In this document: in pieces, positions 48,069-58,224 of the stretch
Numbering within the stretch: position 1 is the stretch's first letter
Layout: the number at the start of each line of letters is the position of its first letter
Source: Adiantum capillus-veneris
Lineage: Eukaryota > Streptophyta > Polypodiopsida > Polypodiales > Pteridaceae
Reading direction: 5' to 3'
DNA: 64,000 bases
Assembly (NCBI GenBank): GCA_014529385.2
Contig: CM043953.1
Span: 73,435,872 to 73,499,871 of the forward strand
The notes under the pieces: model-generated
The model's database searches: none
What the model was told of the DNA's origin: nothing
Seen by the model: the letters and a program-made list of their open reading frames with translations, nothing else
Made by a program: the position numbers and the translations under genes

Positions 48069-48242
48069 AAAGGAGCAGCAGTAGGTATTGGAAACGTATT
48101 TAGTCCTTTGACAAGCCCTGTGGCGTGAAATCTATCATTAGCCAAACAATTATTCGGTTATGTTATTCCAGGCTTTGCCTTAATAAAAGTTATTGCCCTG
48201 TTTGCTTTGATGATGGCCTTTTCGATATTCTTCGTATTTTAA
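48069..48242 (+). pseudogene. atp9: mitochondrial atp9 (ATP synthase subunit c), 5'-truncated
   Basis: The frame aligns with plant mitochondrial atp9 from about residue 19 to the end: GAAVGIGNVFS, then [28 protein letters not shown] and FVF with TAA at 48240-48242. The first ~18 codons are replaced by unrelated sequence. TGA (48126-48128) stands where the conserved Arg of SVARN belongs. Several other differences are C/T changes typical of editing sites in both directions (CCA for Leu, TCG for Leu, GTT for Ala). The proton-binding Glu codon is AAA (Lys), a G-to-A change that editing does not repair, which argues for a pseudogene. Confidence 0.85.
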
Positions 48243-48322
48243 GGAAATCAATAAACAACCCTGAAGATAAGTCTAGATAAATAACGGTTACTTCGGGGTG
48301 GCCTTTGCTTTGGTCACCCCCC

Positions 48323-48393
48323 AACTAGGTAACATAATGGTAAAGCGTTGGACTTATAGTCCTAGAATGATGGTTCGACTCCATCCGCAGTTT
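48323..48393 (+). tRNA. trnC-like mitochondrial tRNA with anticodon UAU
   Basis: The D arm and T arm (CTAGGTAACATAATGG, GATGGTTCGACTCCATC) match the native plant mitochondrial trnC(GCA), and the length is 71 bases. The anticodon loop reads CTTATAG, so the anticodon is TAT rather than GCA. The acceptor stem has two mismatches (AACTAGG with CGCAGTT). By anticodon it would read AUA (Ile); by ancestry it is a Cys tRNA. It could also be a decayed gene or one repaired by RNA editing. Confidence 0.6.
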
Positions 48394-49253
48394 TTTTTTA
48401 AGTAAAACCATTGTGGCATGACGGTACATGACAAGGGACCCTAGCTTAGAATGCAATGGATGTATGTGGGTTCCCCCCAGCTACCTATTCCTTTTGCTAG
48501 GGATTTGGACACGCGAGGAGGAGGCTCTGTTGCTAGCCCTTATTGACATAGAGCTACTGCCTTGGCAAGAGCTGTTGTCTTTGCTATGTCAACCGTGCAT
48601 AAAGAAATGCCATAAACGCCACTGTTTCCGTTGAAAACAAAGAAATTTCTAGAAGAATGTCGATTGATTCTATGACGTAAACGAATCATGATAATTCATT
48701 GCAACTTGAAGTCCCGCCTTGGCAACCGCTACGTAGCATCCCACGTTCAGTAAGCACATAGACTCTTAACAAGCAATGGGGCTGGATCATGTTAAGATGA
48801 AATGCCATTTGACCTCAGGTGCTCGCAAGGGCATCTAGCCAATGCCTTCCTAGCATGCGTGAATGCTGGGTTGTGAAATTAATCATTTAAATGCAGAAGC
48901 CAACAATAGCACTATGACTACGAGATTAGGTCAAGCCCAAGGATTCCTCCCTTTACCGCGTCCTTTTCTATGTATCTATCACAGATTACCCTTTTAGCAT
49001 TTGACCATGCCTATCTATTCGTAGCGTCTTAAAAGAGCTTTCGAAAGAATAGTCGTTTAATTATTTTTTTTGGATTCGTCCGAAGAGAAGCATTTAGTCG
49101 ATTTACGCGTGCCGACCTTTTTTTAGAGCTTCGGTTCTTCCACTTGAGCATCAGTGGAATAAGGACTACATGGCGCTAGCCACACAAATTCTTTGCTTTA
49201 AAAGAAAAGTTTTGTTTGCCTATATGATACGTGTTGCACATGAAACGAGGGCG
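48394..49253. other. organellar intergenic sequence
   Basis: Balanced base composition unlike the AT-rich retroelement DNA around it, but no gene recognised. A short frame at 48428-48634 has no recognisable product. Confidence 0.35.
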
Positions 49254-49324
49254 GGGGCGTAGTAATCGGTAGAACGCATGTTTTGCAAGCATGAAGTTAT
49301 TGGTTCAAGTCCGATCGTCTCCAT
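49254..49324 (+). tRNA. trnA-UGC: mitochondrial tRNA-Ala(UGC)
   Basis: Folds fully: acceptor GGGGGCG with CGTCTCC (two G-T pairs) plus discriminator A, D arm with GGTAGAAC, anticodon arm CATGT-TTTGCAA-GCATG (anticodon TGC), and T arm ATTGG-TTCAAGT-CCGAT. No intron, unlike plastid trnA. The sequence resembles bryophyte mitochondrial trnA. Angiosperm mitochondria lack this gene, so it speaks for an early-diverging land-plant lineage. Confidence 0.8.
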
Positions 49325-49876
49325 TTGTATACAGATTAGCACATTAAATTTATAACTAGGCTAGGAAATTCAAATTGTAATGAAAACTTCCCTGTTGCCT
49401 GGAGCCCAGCACTACATTGGCCGGGATGCCTTACCCCTTGGCACAGCACCTTAAGCTAGGGCAAACCCGACTAACCGCCACCCCGAGTCGCTGTCGGGGC
49501 CTGGTCAAGCGACTCAACGATGAGTGCACAACGGCAGTTAATGCATGCTACATGCTCTATAGGCTCTTCTGGCCAAGGGAAAGCACCTACTTTAACCAAA
49601 AGAGCTCAGTACGGCACCTGTTCGCTACCACCTATATAGAATCGGTGGGTTACCCGCTTTAGGCTGTAGCCGAAGAACATGCGGGGGGCTGCTACCATAG
49701 CCAATCTAAGGCGCGACCTTGAGGGGGTTCTAAGGGTGGCAATTGACCGTTTAATCCTCTTAGAGGAACTCTCCCTGAGCAAGGTAGACATGGTGGCTTG
49801 CCACACTGGCATATACGTCGGGCCCTCTAAAGCACCCGAGACATAGGAAGCCTACATATCAAGGTCCCTTCCCTAT
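49325..49876. other. organellar sequence, nothing recognised
   Basis: GC-richer, with short frames on both strands (e.g. 49417-49662) but no family resemblance. Confidence 0.3.
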
Positions 49877-50215
49877 GTGAGTACATATTCCTTTGATGGG
49901 CTAGACATTTCGACTGCCCAAACCCTCTGCTCAAGCGCTGGCATTCATAAGGGTCAGTTTGCTTGCTGTTTTAGAAACGAAAAAGTTTTATTGTCGAAGA
50001 GTATCTCAAGGATCGAAGAGTTTACATCTTTTCTTAATTCTTCACGAAAGTCGAAACCGTATTTTTCTAGGGCTATAGCGGGAATTGGGCTTATTTTAGC
50101 TTTCGTTGAAGTAATTGTTTTTCTATTTGTCTTAATCATCGACTTGGTCTATGCATGGCGAAAAGGAGTTATTTTGCAGCTTGGCTTCTCATCTAGTTTA
50201 ATAACAACACTTTAA
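49877..50215 (+). CDS. ORF with a membrane segment, possible nad3 3'-end chimera
   Basis: 112 codons. The first two thirds are not recognised. The end has a long hydrophobic segment (AIAGIGLILAFVEVIVFLFV) followed by LVYAWRKG, which recalls the nad3 C-terminus (hydrophobic helix then LYEWKKG). It ends beyond the nad3 end and lacks upstream nad3 motifs, so this may be a chimeric mitochondrial ORF or chance resemblance. Confidence 0.3.
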   Translation: MSTYSFDGLDISTAQTLCSSAGIHKGQFACCFRNEKVLLSKSISRIEEFTSFLNSSRKSKPYFSRAIAGIGLILAFVEVIVFLFVLIIDLVYAWRKGVILQLGFSSSLITTL

Positions 50216-51340
50216 AACAAAGCCTATATCGTATCCTATACTTCACGTTACGTATTATATCATTCCTAACTTACGCAAGCAAAATACTTGATAACTACGA
50301 CCCGTATAGGATTTCAACTCGTTACTACTTTAGCTACCCATCTCTTTAGATCGTTTTTTTACCCGGCTATACGTGCTCATGCTAAGGTGTGTGTCGTACG
50401 CGCTTTCGTGCCATCCCTTGCCCCACCTGGGGTAACCATACAACATCGTTAGTGGAATCTTGAAAAGAGATTAGTATGAGGAAGCCCATTGTCCTTGCGG
50501 CGCTTTTACCTCTCGCCTATCAAGTGATGTTCTTTCACCCGGTAGAAGAACTTGTCTAGAGAAAGATTTCCCGCTTAGATGCTTTCAGCAGTTCTTCCCT
50601 ACCAACTTAGCTACACTGCGATGTTACTGGCACAACAACCGGAACACCATAGGTTGACCTAACCCAGTCCTCTCATACTAGGGCAAGATTCTCGCAGTTC
50701 TCTAAAACCAACGGTAGATAGGAACCGAACTGTCTCACGACGTTCTAAACCCAACTCACGTACCACTTTCATCGGCGAACAACCGAACCCTTGGGACCTT
50801 ATTCAACCCCAGGATGTGATGAGTCGACATCGAGGTGCCAAAAGACTCCGTCGATAAGAGCTCTTGGGAGTCATCAGCCTGTAATCCCCGGCGTACCTTT
50901 GATCCGGTGAGCGAGAGCCCTTCCACACGGGACTCCCGGATCACTATGGTCGACCTTCGTCTTTGTCCGACTAGTAAGTCTTACAGTCAGGCAAGATTCT
51001 ACCATTATGCTCATAAGTTGTTATAATATTAGCTTGAGCCTACCTTCGCACACCTCCGTTACTCTTTGGGAGGCATCCGCCCCAGATAAACTACCCACCT
51101 TGCAATATCCCGCTTCTGACAGCAGCAGCGGTTAGGCATCCAACGACGAGAGAGTGGTATTTCAAGATTGGTGGCGACATTTCCATCACCTCCCATCTAT
51201 CCTACACATTAAATCAAGGATGTCACTGCAAAAGTATAGTAAAGGTGCACAGGGTCTTACCGTCTAGCCGTTAGAACTCCTCATCTTCACGGAGAATTCA
51301 ATTTCACTGAGTCCATGTTGGAGACAGCGGGGCAATCGTT

Positions 51341-51656
51341 ACCTGTAAGTCTTGCTAAACTTTTTGGTTTAGCTTGGGCTTTCTCTTTACCCAGGCCTTT
51401 TTCTCAGTTCCAGTAGAATAAGCCATAGCGGTAAGCCTGGGTGCTTCATGTAAAGTCTCTGGGGATTGGACCTCTGCTATCCAATCTGGATGTTTTGGAG
51501 CAAGTGCATGCTTTTCCATTCCCCAATCTTGCGGATCGTCCATTGTGTCATATATAAGTCCTTGAAGACAAGTGCACTTAGATCTTTAAAGTGTTCCCGC
51601 ATGTAATGTGGCCTAAAACCTAATAATTACTTAGAAGGCTGGCGTAACTTACTGTG
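51341..51656 (-). other. ~316-base insertion in 26S rRNA, with an ORF
   Basis: It interrupts the segment GACCTGCATGAATGGTGTA / ACGATTGCCCCGCTGTCTCC, which is continuous in other land plants. The insert's ends form a short inverted repeat (CAGTAAGT near one end, ACTTACAG near the other) with GTA on both sides. On the minus strand it holds a 62-codon frame (YSTGTEKKAWVKRKPK near its end) of unknown identity. It may be an intron or a small mobile insertion. Confidence 0.65.
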
Positions 51657-51691
51657 TACACCATTCATGCAGGTCGTTACTTATGCGACAC

Positions 51692-52127
51692 AATAAAGTT
51701 AATCAAACGGCAATGGATGGTATTCAGTTCCATGCCATCCTCGCCTATGGCCTTATAGTCTCCTATAAGTTCGGACTATATCATCATCTCGAAGGATGTC
51801 TGGCGTGTGGTCGTTGGGGATCGAGTTTAGATCTTGGAACTACGTTCGCGGGCGCACGGTGCGAGGCTACGAAAATGGTCAATCGCGGGCTCGAAAGACG
51901 ATGTATTTCCAACTTGCTATCCTGCTGATGGTCCGCGCCACCAACTACATTTTCCATTCAGCTGTGGATAGGCCGAAGGTTGGTTGAAAGCCCTTCGCGC
52001 TGTCGACAGCCAGATTTTTTTTTTTTAATCCTGTTCTGTATGAGTATTGGATACTGAAATTCGGGCGAATGACCCAGCATATTGCCCGATTATGTTGTCG
52101 AACATCTTTGTCAAACCACCCCTTTGT
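51692..52127 (-). other. ~430-base insertion in 26S rRNA, group I intron-like
   Basis: It separates ...GACCTGC-side sequence ending in GTCGCATAAGTAACG from GGTAGGGAAATTCCCCGA, which are adjacent in ordinary LSU rRNA. This is the neighbourhood used by many LSU group I introns. Inside, the minus strand has GATGATATAGTCCGAAC, matching the group I element S consensus (AAGATATAGTCC), and GTG at the downstream exon edge. Elements P, Q and R were not clearly found. No homing-endonuclease ORF. Confidence 0.5.
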
Positions 52128-53214
52128 CGGGGAATTTCCCTACCTTAGGATAGTTAGAGTTACTGCCGCTGTTTATCGGGGCTTCCATTCAAAGCTTATA
52201 ACACTTCTCCTTTTTACCTTCCGGCACCGGGCAAGTGTCAGACTCTATACATCGTGTTACCACTTAGCGGAGTCCTGTGTTTTTAATAAACAGTCGCTAC
52301 CCCCAATATGTGCCGCTTTCCCAATCCTTCAATAGGAGAGCACCCCTTCTTCCAAAGTTACGAGGCCATTTTGCCGAGTTCCTTCAACATGGTTCTCTCA
52401 AGCGCCTTAGTATATTCTACTTGTTCACCCGTGTCAGTTTGGGGTACGGTTGGTTTTGCATTTTAAATGTTGAATCGCCCTCCCAATTCCACGAAGTTTT
52501 TTCCCGGGAGTTTCAACCCTGCATAAAGCCGGAGTGACTTTGTAGCCCCCTGCCCAATCATCCAATTCACGAGTTTAACAAACACACATGGTTCAGTAGT
52601 TAAAGCAACTTCTTCACTTTCGTGTACCCGTCGGACGTTGCCCTTTCAGGGTTCCTTAGGGACCGATTCACTATACGTAGATTGACTGCACGCAGAAACC
52701 CTGGAACTGGAAGGCGATCATGTTTTTCACATGATTTCTCGTTACTCATGTCGGCATTCTCACTTCTGGTACCTCCAGGTGTTGTCACCAACAAATTTCC
52801 TTGATTGGTAGAACGTTCCGCTACTGACACTTGAAAAAGCTTCTTTCAAGGTCTCGTCGCTTCGGTGAGTCACTTGAGCCCCGAGACATTTTCAGTGCCA
52901 TGAAGCTAGACCAGTGAGCTATTACGCTTTCTTTGAAAGATGGTTGCTTCCAAGCCCACCCCCTGGTTGTCATCGCTTGATCACTTCCTTTTCCACTAAG
53001 TGATTGCTTAAGGACCTTAGCGTACGATCTGGGTTGTTTCCCTTTCGACTTTGGATCTTAGCACCCGAAGTCTGTCTGTACAAACCCATGGCCTGTATTC
53101 GGAGTTTCCTTGGGGTCGGTCAAGCTTTGGGCTACCCTAGCCCATTGAGTGCTCTACCTCAAGCCATAAACGTTATACGCTCTACTTCAATAGATTTCGC
53201 GGAAAACCAGCTAT

Positions 53215-53971
53215 ATCCTATCTTGGTTATTCAGATAGGTAAGCCCGGAAGAGAAGAGCTTTCCCCCCTCTTTGAACCGCACGTGCAAGTTTCCTTGCAT
53301 ACGGCTCAAATGACGAATGGGAAGTCTAGGCCCCGGCATCTTTTGGTTCCTGCGTTTCAGGAACCGCTCGGAGCGTTTAGAGAGAAGCTAGAAGCAAAGC
53401 GCAACTTAGTTTCCTTGGTTTCCAGTATGCATGAAACCAGAAGAAAGGGCAGCTGGCTCAGCCAGGGGAACCCTAGCGGGGGAAGCCTAGCGACCCTTGC
53501 ATAACCTTTGTGGCGTTACTGCTCGCAGTTATTCATTTAAGGCATGAAGTGCGTATAAATGGTCTTTTCGCGCTTCGTCATTCATGATACGAGTTAGCAC
53601 CGGGCCCCCAACTCAAAGGTCAGGTCGGCGATTCATTGAATAGATATGTCTCTATCTACCTCCGCTGCCTATTTTACCCTACCCAGTAAAGCAAGCTGGT
53701 GTCTTTTCATATCGTCTTCTGCCCACTGGACGGTATCTGATCTTACGACCAGACCTCCTGAGGGGAGCCCATTGGGTTTACCTTATCGACATGTTGACTT
53801 TATTACAAGGAAAAGCGATCATGTGCTATACTTCGGTGATCATTTGCCGATCGGGGCACGCAGAGGCCCATCGTGTCCCAAATCACATTCTGGTTCATTC
53901 TTCGCCAACAAAGTGCCTGCTGGCCCGTAATGATACAGCAGCTTTATGGTTTCTACGAAGCGTTGTCGCAC
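53215..53971 (-). other. group II intron 5' of the 26S rRNA segment
   Basis: A 34-base domain V lies at 53274-53307: on the minus strand it begins GAGCCGTATGC, has a GAAA tetraloop and ends CACGTGCGGTTC, with the catalytic AGC near its start. A domain VI-type hairpin follows (CCTATCT / AGATAGG) and the intron ends in AT directly before ATAGCTGG of the LSU. A plausible 5' end, GTGCGAC, is at 53965-53971, giving 757 bases; GTGCGC near 54196 is an alternative. The insertion site is close to that of a liverwort rrn26 group II intron, from memory. No maturase ORF is present. Confidence 0.75.
53274..53307 (-). ncRNA. group II intron domain V
   Basis: 34 bases forming the canonical two-helix hairpin with a GNRA-type loop (GAAA). 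Stem pairing is nearly complete. Confidence 0.85.
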
Positions 53972-54908
53972 AGTTCACTTGCGTTGATCAGTAGTCTTGC
54001 CACTTCTAGCGGGTTCTATGTTTCCACCTCTTGCATTGTTTTGTTAGCTTCACACCCTCCCCAAAGGAACGCATGGTGGGGTAGGAGCCTCCCGCTAAGC
54101 TGAAATGACAGTACCCTTGGCAATCGGGTCTCCCCGGACACTTTCTTGTAAAGGAGACAGGGTGCACGATTTGAAAGGGATAACCAAAGAAGCGCACTTT
54201 TTTAGGGCCCTCTCTCTCCAACGGAGTGACGTTTGCCCTAACGCAAGCAATTTTGCATTCTGCGGAATCTCATTTCAGCCAGCCATTTCTTTTCAAACAG
54301 TTTTCTCTTTTCGATTTGAAAAGAATGGAATGTTGAGAAAGAGTTAGTGCCGTTAGGCACTTCCCCTGGCAAAAGTGGGCGCTGCACGCACTTACCCTGC
54401 CCGACGGAAGAGAGGGACCTTAGGCTCCCGAAAGGAAAGTGCCAATAAGTAAAACGTTGGTCTTGAGTTTGGCGGCTACCATAACCATTGCCTTATGCTC
54501 CTCAACTCGCACGGCCTTTCCAAGCCGCTCTATCTCTCGATTGAGATTAGACTATACATTTTTCTCATCTCTAATTTAAGGTCAACGTTAGGGTACAAGT
54601 GCCGATGCAATATTTTCATAAAGGTGTGACTCTTGTTCGAAGAAGGCCTTGTTCACTTCTCCATAAGCCGGACCGCCAACGTCAAGGCAAGATCACATTG
54701 GTCCAGTCCCCGCCCAGTGGAAGCATCCACTCGGATAGCAAGGAAAGGTCAGATGACTGCAGCATCCGCCGCTAGCAATTGTTTAGAATGACTGCATCCA
54801 TGTCATCGCTTTGGTGGTCGAATTACTGCAGCTAATTCGAAGAATTGCCTAGATTTTGCTATCCGTTATGGCGTTCCTTTCTCTTCTCCTCTTCGCATCT
54901 TTAGTGGG
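53972..54908. other. region between the 26S intron and 5S rRNA
   Basis: The expected upstream 26S exon was not identified; only a faint resemblance (AGAACCC, GTGG) occurs just beyond the intron edge at 53972-54040. The remainder is organellar in composition without a recognised gene. Confidence 0.35.
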
Positions 54909-55025
54909 TCCGGGCTGTCAAATATGTCTCCCGACAATTCTCAGTACATATAGCGGAAAACGCTTTTCACATATCAAGGTCGGAATGGGATCAGGTGTTC
55001 CGCGTTTTACTAGGATGCTCGGATA
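54909..55025 (-). rRNA. rrn5: mitochondrial 5S rRNA
   Basis: The minus strand shows the core GATCCCATTCCGACCTTGATATGTG, then CATATGTACTGAGAATTGTC-type sequence and GGGAGACATATTTGACAGCC, in the order of plant mitochondrial 5S (about 117 bases). Terminal helix bases (GAGCATCCTA / GCCCGGACC) pair imperfectly. It lies just downstream of 18S, the usual land-plant mitochondrial arrangement. Confidence 0.85.
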
Positions 55026-55230
55026 AAACAAACACGCTTGATTAAGAAACAAAAAAGTGCTAATGACAAAAGCAGCTGCCAGAGAAAATGCAAATACAGC
55101 TAGTACAAGCCTTTGATTATTTAATCGCTACCAACCCCACACTTCCCCCTCGCACAGTTAGCTTACCCGAACGAATTGACTTTATCAACTCACGTACAAT
55201 TAATAAAAAGACGCTAGCGTCTCCCTTTAA

Positions 55231-55450
55231 GATTCCCTCCAGCCACAAGTCCCCCTACGACTACCATGTTACGACTTCACCGACCCAACTGTGATATGCG
55301 CCAAGGAGACCACCCATAACAAAAAGGGCCACACTCAACGACGGCATGAAACACTTTAGCAATAGGTGATCTCTGGTGGATGCTTTGGGCGAAACCAATT
55401 CCCAGGGTGTGACGGGCGGTGTGAACGGGGCCCGGGTACGTATTCATCGT

Positions 55451-55490
<40 letters not shown>

Positions 55491-56544
55491 TTCTCGAGTT
55501 GCAGAGAACAATCCGAACTGAGGCAATCTTTATGGATTCGCTCCGCCTTACGGCCCTGCTTCCTATTGTAATTGCCATTGTAGCACGTGTGTAGCCCAGC
55601 CCATAAGGGCCATGCGGACTTGATGTCATCCCCACCTTCCGCCATAGTAGAACTATAGGAAGTCTCCTGTGAGTGCAACATCGGCACAGAGGAAGTGTCA
55701 TCAATCCCGTACCGCCCCGCTGACAAGTAAATAATGACATTGATCCTTTGAGAGCAGTATGTCTTAGCAACACAAAACAAGGGTTTCGCTTGTTATAGGA
55801 GTTAACCAAAAACGTCTCACGGCACGAGTTGACAATAGCCATGCAGCACCTGTATGAATTTTCGTTTCATCCCATTAAGGACAAGCACACTTGTTCATAT
55901 GTCAAGTGTTCATACGTCAAGTGTTCATATGTCAAGGGCTTGTAAGGTTTTGTGTGTTGTATCAAATTAAACCACATGCTCCAGCGCTTGTGCAAGCCCC
56001 CGTCAATTCCTTTGAGTTTCAGTCTTGTGACCGTACTCCCCAGGCGGAGTGTTTAATGTGTTAGCTGAGCCCCCGATCCGCGGACCAAGGATGAACACTC
56101 ATCGTTTACGGCATGGACTACCAGGGTATCTAATCATGTTTGCTCCCCAAGCTTTCGCACCCTAGCGTCAATAGAAACCCAGAAAGCTGCCTTCGCTACT
56201 TTGGCATTCTTTCGTATATCTTCGGATTTTATCTCTACCACACGAAATTCCACTCCCCTCTATCCCACTCAAGTGAATTGGTTTTGAAATCATTTCGCCA
56301 GTTGAGCTGGCGCCTTTAACTTTCAACCTGATTCATTGCCTACGTGCCCTTTATGCCCAGTCATTCCGAATAACACTAGCCCCTCCCGTCTTACCGCGGC
56401 TGCTGGCACGGAATTAGCCGGGGCTTCTTTTTCGAGTCTTGTCATAATCGCCACTCGACGAAAGAGCTTTACAAGCGGCATTGCCCTTCCTCACTAATGC
56501 GACGTTTTTCACTCACTCACGCAATATTGCTAGATCGGGCTTTT

Positions 56545-56577
<33 letters not shown>

Positions 56578-56903
56578 TTATGGAGTCTGGGCCGTGTCTC
56601 AAGTCCCAGTGTGGTTGATCGTCCGAAAAGATCAGCTAATCATCTGCCGCTTGGTCAGCCTTTACCCAACCAACTACCTAATACTACGCATGCTCATCAA
56701 ATAGCGCTTTTTAGCTTTATCGAAGCTTGCTTTTTTGCTTTCGTTTCTTTGGGATTCGGCCCAAACTGTTTGGCAGATTGCCACGCGTTACGCACCCGTT
56801 TGCCACTTTGTCTTCAATTGTTCTATAAACAGAAAACAACGTTCAACTTGCATGTGTTAAGCATATCGCCAGCGTTCATTCTGAGCCAGGATCAAACTCG
56901 GTT
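55231..56903 (-). rRNA. rrn18: mitochondrial 18S (SSU) rRNA
   Basis: Full-length SSU pattern on the minus strand: 5' end GAGTTTGATCCTGGCTCAGAATGAACGC, GCTAATTCCGTGCCAGCAGCCG near 56400, GATTAGATACCCTGGTAG near 56130, GCACAAGCGCTGGAGCATGTGG near 55980, TGTACACACCGCCCGTCAC-equivalent near 55410, and GAAGTCGTAACATGG near 55270. Variable regions carry lineage-specific sequence, including three tandem copies of about 15 bases (TGTTCATAYGTCAAG) at 55888-55937. No intron seen. It may be functional in sequence, but its context suggests a transferred copy. Confidence 0.9.
55888..55937. repeat. triple ~18-base tandem repeat in an 18S variable region
   Basis: Three copies of TGTTCATAYGTCAAG, the middle one differing by one base. 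Confidence 0.85.
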
Positions 56904-57107
56904 TTTTGGTTAAATAAGGTCAATCTTTGTCGTTGATGATCTCTTGGTTAGTTACCAACTCTTGCCAATAACCGTAAGTGGAACGGCCATCGGCAAGGCG
57001 AATCATCTTACGTCCCGGGATTGGGGCCGAGCGGGGGTTAAGCATAATCTTAGAACAAAGCAGTGCTCAACTAAATAATAGATACTACCGCGACCTTTCC
57101 GATCCAG
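56904..57107. other. organellar intergenic sequence
   Basis: Nothing recognised between the 18S 5' end and the tRNA-like remnant. Confidence 0.3.
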
Positions 57108-57185
57108 GAAAGTGATCGGACTTGAACCGGTGCCGTTTCCTTTCTTGGTACATAGGAATGCTCTATCCCTTAAGCTACGTGAGCC
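57108..57185 (-). pseudogene. tRNA-like remnant with an enlarged anticodon loop
   Basis: The minus strand has a tRNA-like 5' half (GGCTCACGTAGCTTAAGGGATAGAGC) and T arm (CCGGTTCAAGTCC). The anticodon stem TTCCT/AGGAA encloses about 11-12 bases instead of 7, and the acceptor strands barely pair. It is a decayed tRNA, or one with an insertion in the anticodon loop. Confidence 0.4.
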
Positions 57186-58102
57186 AAACGGGGAAGCCCA
57201 ACAACCCCAAGCCCCCTGTTACTTTGTCGCCTGTGCGCCTCTCTTTTTGTTGAGTGCCTAAAAACACTCTGGCTATCCAATTTCACTCCACCTTATGATT
57301 GATAGCCGACAAGTACACAACTTTCTATCAACGACCTAGCCTCTTAGTTTAGTGGTTTGTTACGTAAAGGATGGCTAAAGCCTAAGACAAAGATTCTCTA
57401 GCGTTCTCGTATAATAGTCAAACTATAAAATCAAATGTAAATATTTGTGTGGTTAATGGACAGATCATCAAGAGGTGACTTGCGATGTTGAGAAGTCCCC
57501 ACTTGCACTTGGTCCGGGATCCCTGAGGGATAGTTTGGCTTCAGGGCGGGCGCTCCAGCAAAGCTAATTCTGTATGCCTATGCAGCGTGTTAGCCAAAGA
57601 AGAAGACTGAATTAACACCATAGCTACTCTCCGCAGTCTTAGTAAGAGATTTTATCCTACTTGGTTTTGTGAATAAAGAAAGTTGAACTGTGCTCGATAC
57701 AAATCCGCAAGGTTTCAGAGCCTCTCCAATTCCAAAAGCATGCCCCGCACAAAAGAAACAAAAAAACAACTTCCGCTTACGGGAAGCCCCGCAACGAAAC
57801 CTAAACCAAACAAGAGCATGTTGCAATTAATGCTTTTCTTTTAACATCTGTTTTTACATATTTTCATAAATGCTTTTATGTAGTGTAGCTAGCACGCAAA
57901 AAAGCTAATGTCAAACGGAGTAAAGCAGTTGGCCGGCAAAGATTGCTTTGCTTCGATTTTGCTTTCTTTTAAAGCAAAGGCATCTTTTTCTGCTTTCGCT
58001 TGTTTGCTTTCTCTATCGCATCTTTTTCTTTGCTTACAGCTTGCTTTCCTTTTCTTTTAAACGGTGTTTTTCTTTGCTTTAAAACTGCTGACAACATGTA
58101 GT
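57186..58102. other. organellar intergenic sequence
   Basis: No gene recognised. Contains repeated TTTGCTT / CTTTGC themes at 57945-58085. Confidence 0.35.
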
Positions 58103-58174
58103 GCAGGGACAGGATTCGAACCCGCAGTCTTCAGGTCATGAGCCTGACGAGTTGGCCATTTACTCCACCCCGCA
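58103..58174 (-). tRNA. trnfM-CAU: mitochondrial initiator tRNA-Met (CAU)
   Basis: Cloverleaf: acceptor TGCGGGG with CCCTGCA, anticodon arm TCAGG-CTCATGA-CCTGA, T arm GCGGG-TTCGAAT-CCTGT. The sequence closely follows plant mitochondrial trnfM (GTCAACTCGTCAGGCTCATGACC, TCGAATCCTGTCCC). It stands upstream of rrn18 on the same strand, as in many land-plant mitochondrial genomes. Confidence 0.85.
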
Positions 58175-58224
58175 ATCTTGGCCTTGGCGTTTGGGGTTGG
58201 TTGCCCACCAACATAGGGACCACC

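Larger units (their letters stand above)
50463..53214 (-). rRNA. rrn26: mitochondrial 26S (LSU) rRNA, 3' portion, interrupted
   Basis: Conserved LSU segments are seen as complements: the 3' region (CTTAGATGCTTTCAGC at 50575), the peptidyl-transferase area (CTCATACTAGGGCAAG, CCTTGGGACC), the GCCGTTTATCGGGGC-type region near 52165, AGACTATACATC-type sequence near 52240, TGCCGAGTTCCTTCAACATGG near 52370, and the ATAGCTGGTTTTCC junction at 53201-53214. Everything 5' of the ATAGCTGG segment is absent or unrecognised. Two insertions split it (51341-51656 and about 51692-52127) and a group II intron borders it on the 5' side. The match is to plant mitochondrial rather than plastid 23S. Confidence 0.85.

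Noticed and set aside
48323-48393. tRNA-Tyr
   Set aside because: The anticodon is TAT, not GTA, there is no long variable arm, and the body matches mitochondrial trnC.
53004-53504. 166-codon plus-strand frame
   Set aside because: It lies antisense across the 26S rRNA and its group II intron; conserved rRNA explains the sequence.
55277-55842. Long minus-strand frames inside the 18S region
   Set aside because: They are rRNA read as protein.
50463-56903. A plastid rRNA operon
   Set aside because: Order, 5S sequence, variable regions and absence of trnI/trnA spacers and 4.5S fit a mitochondrial cluster instead.
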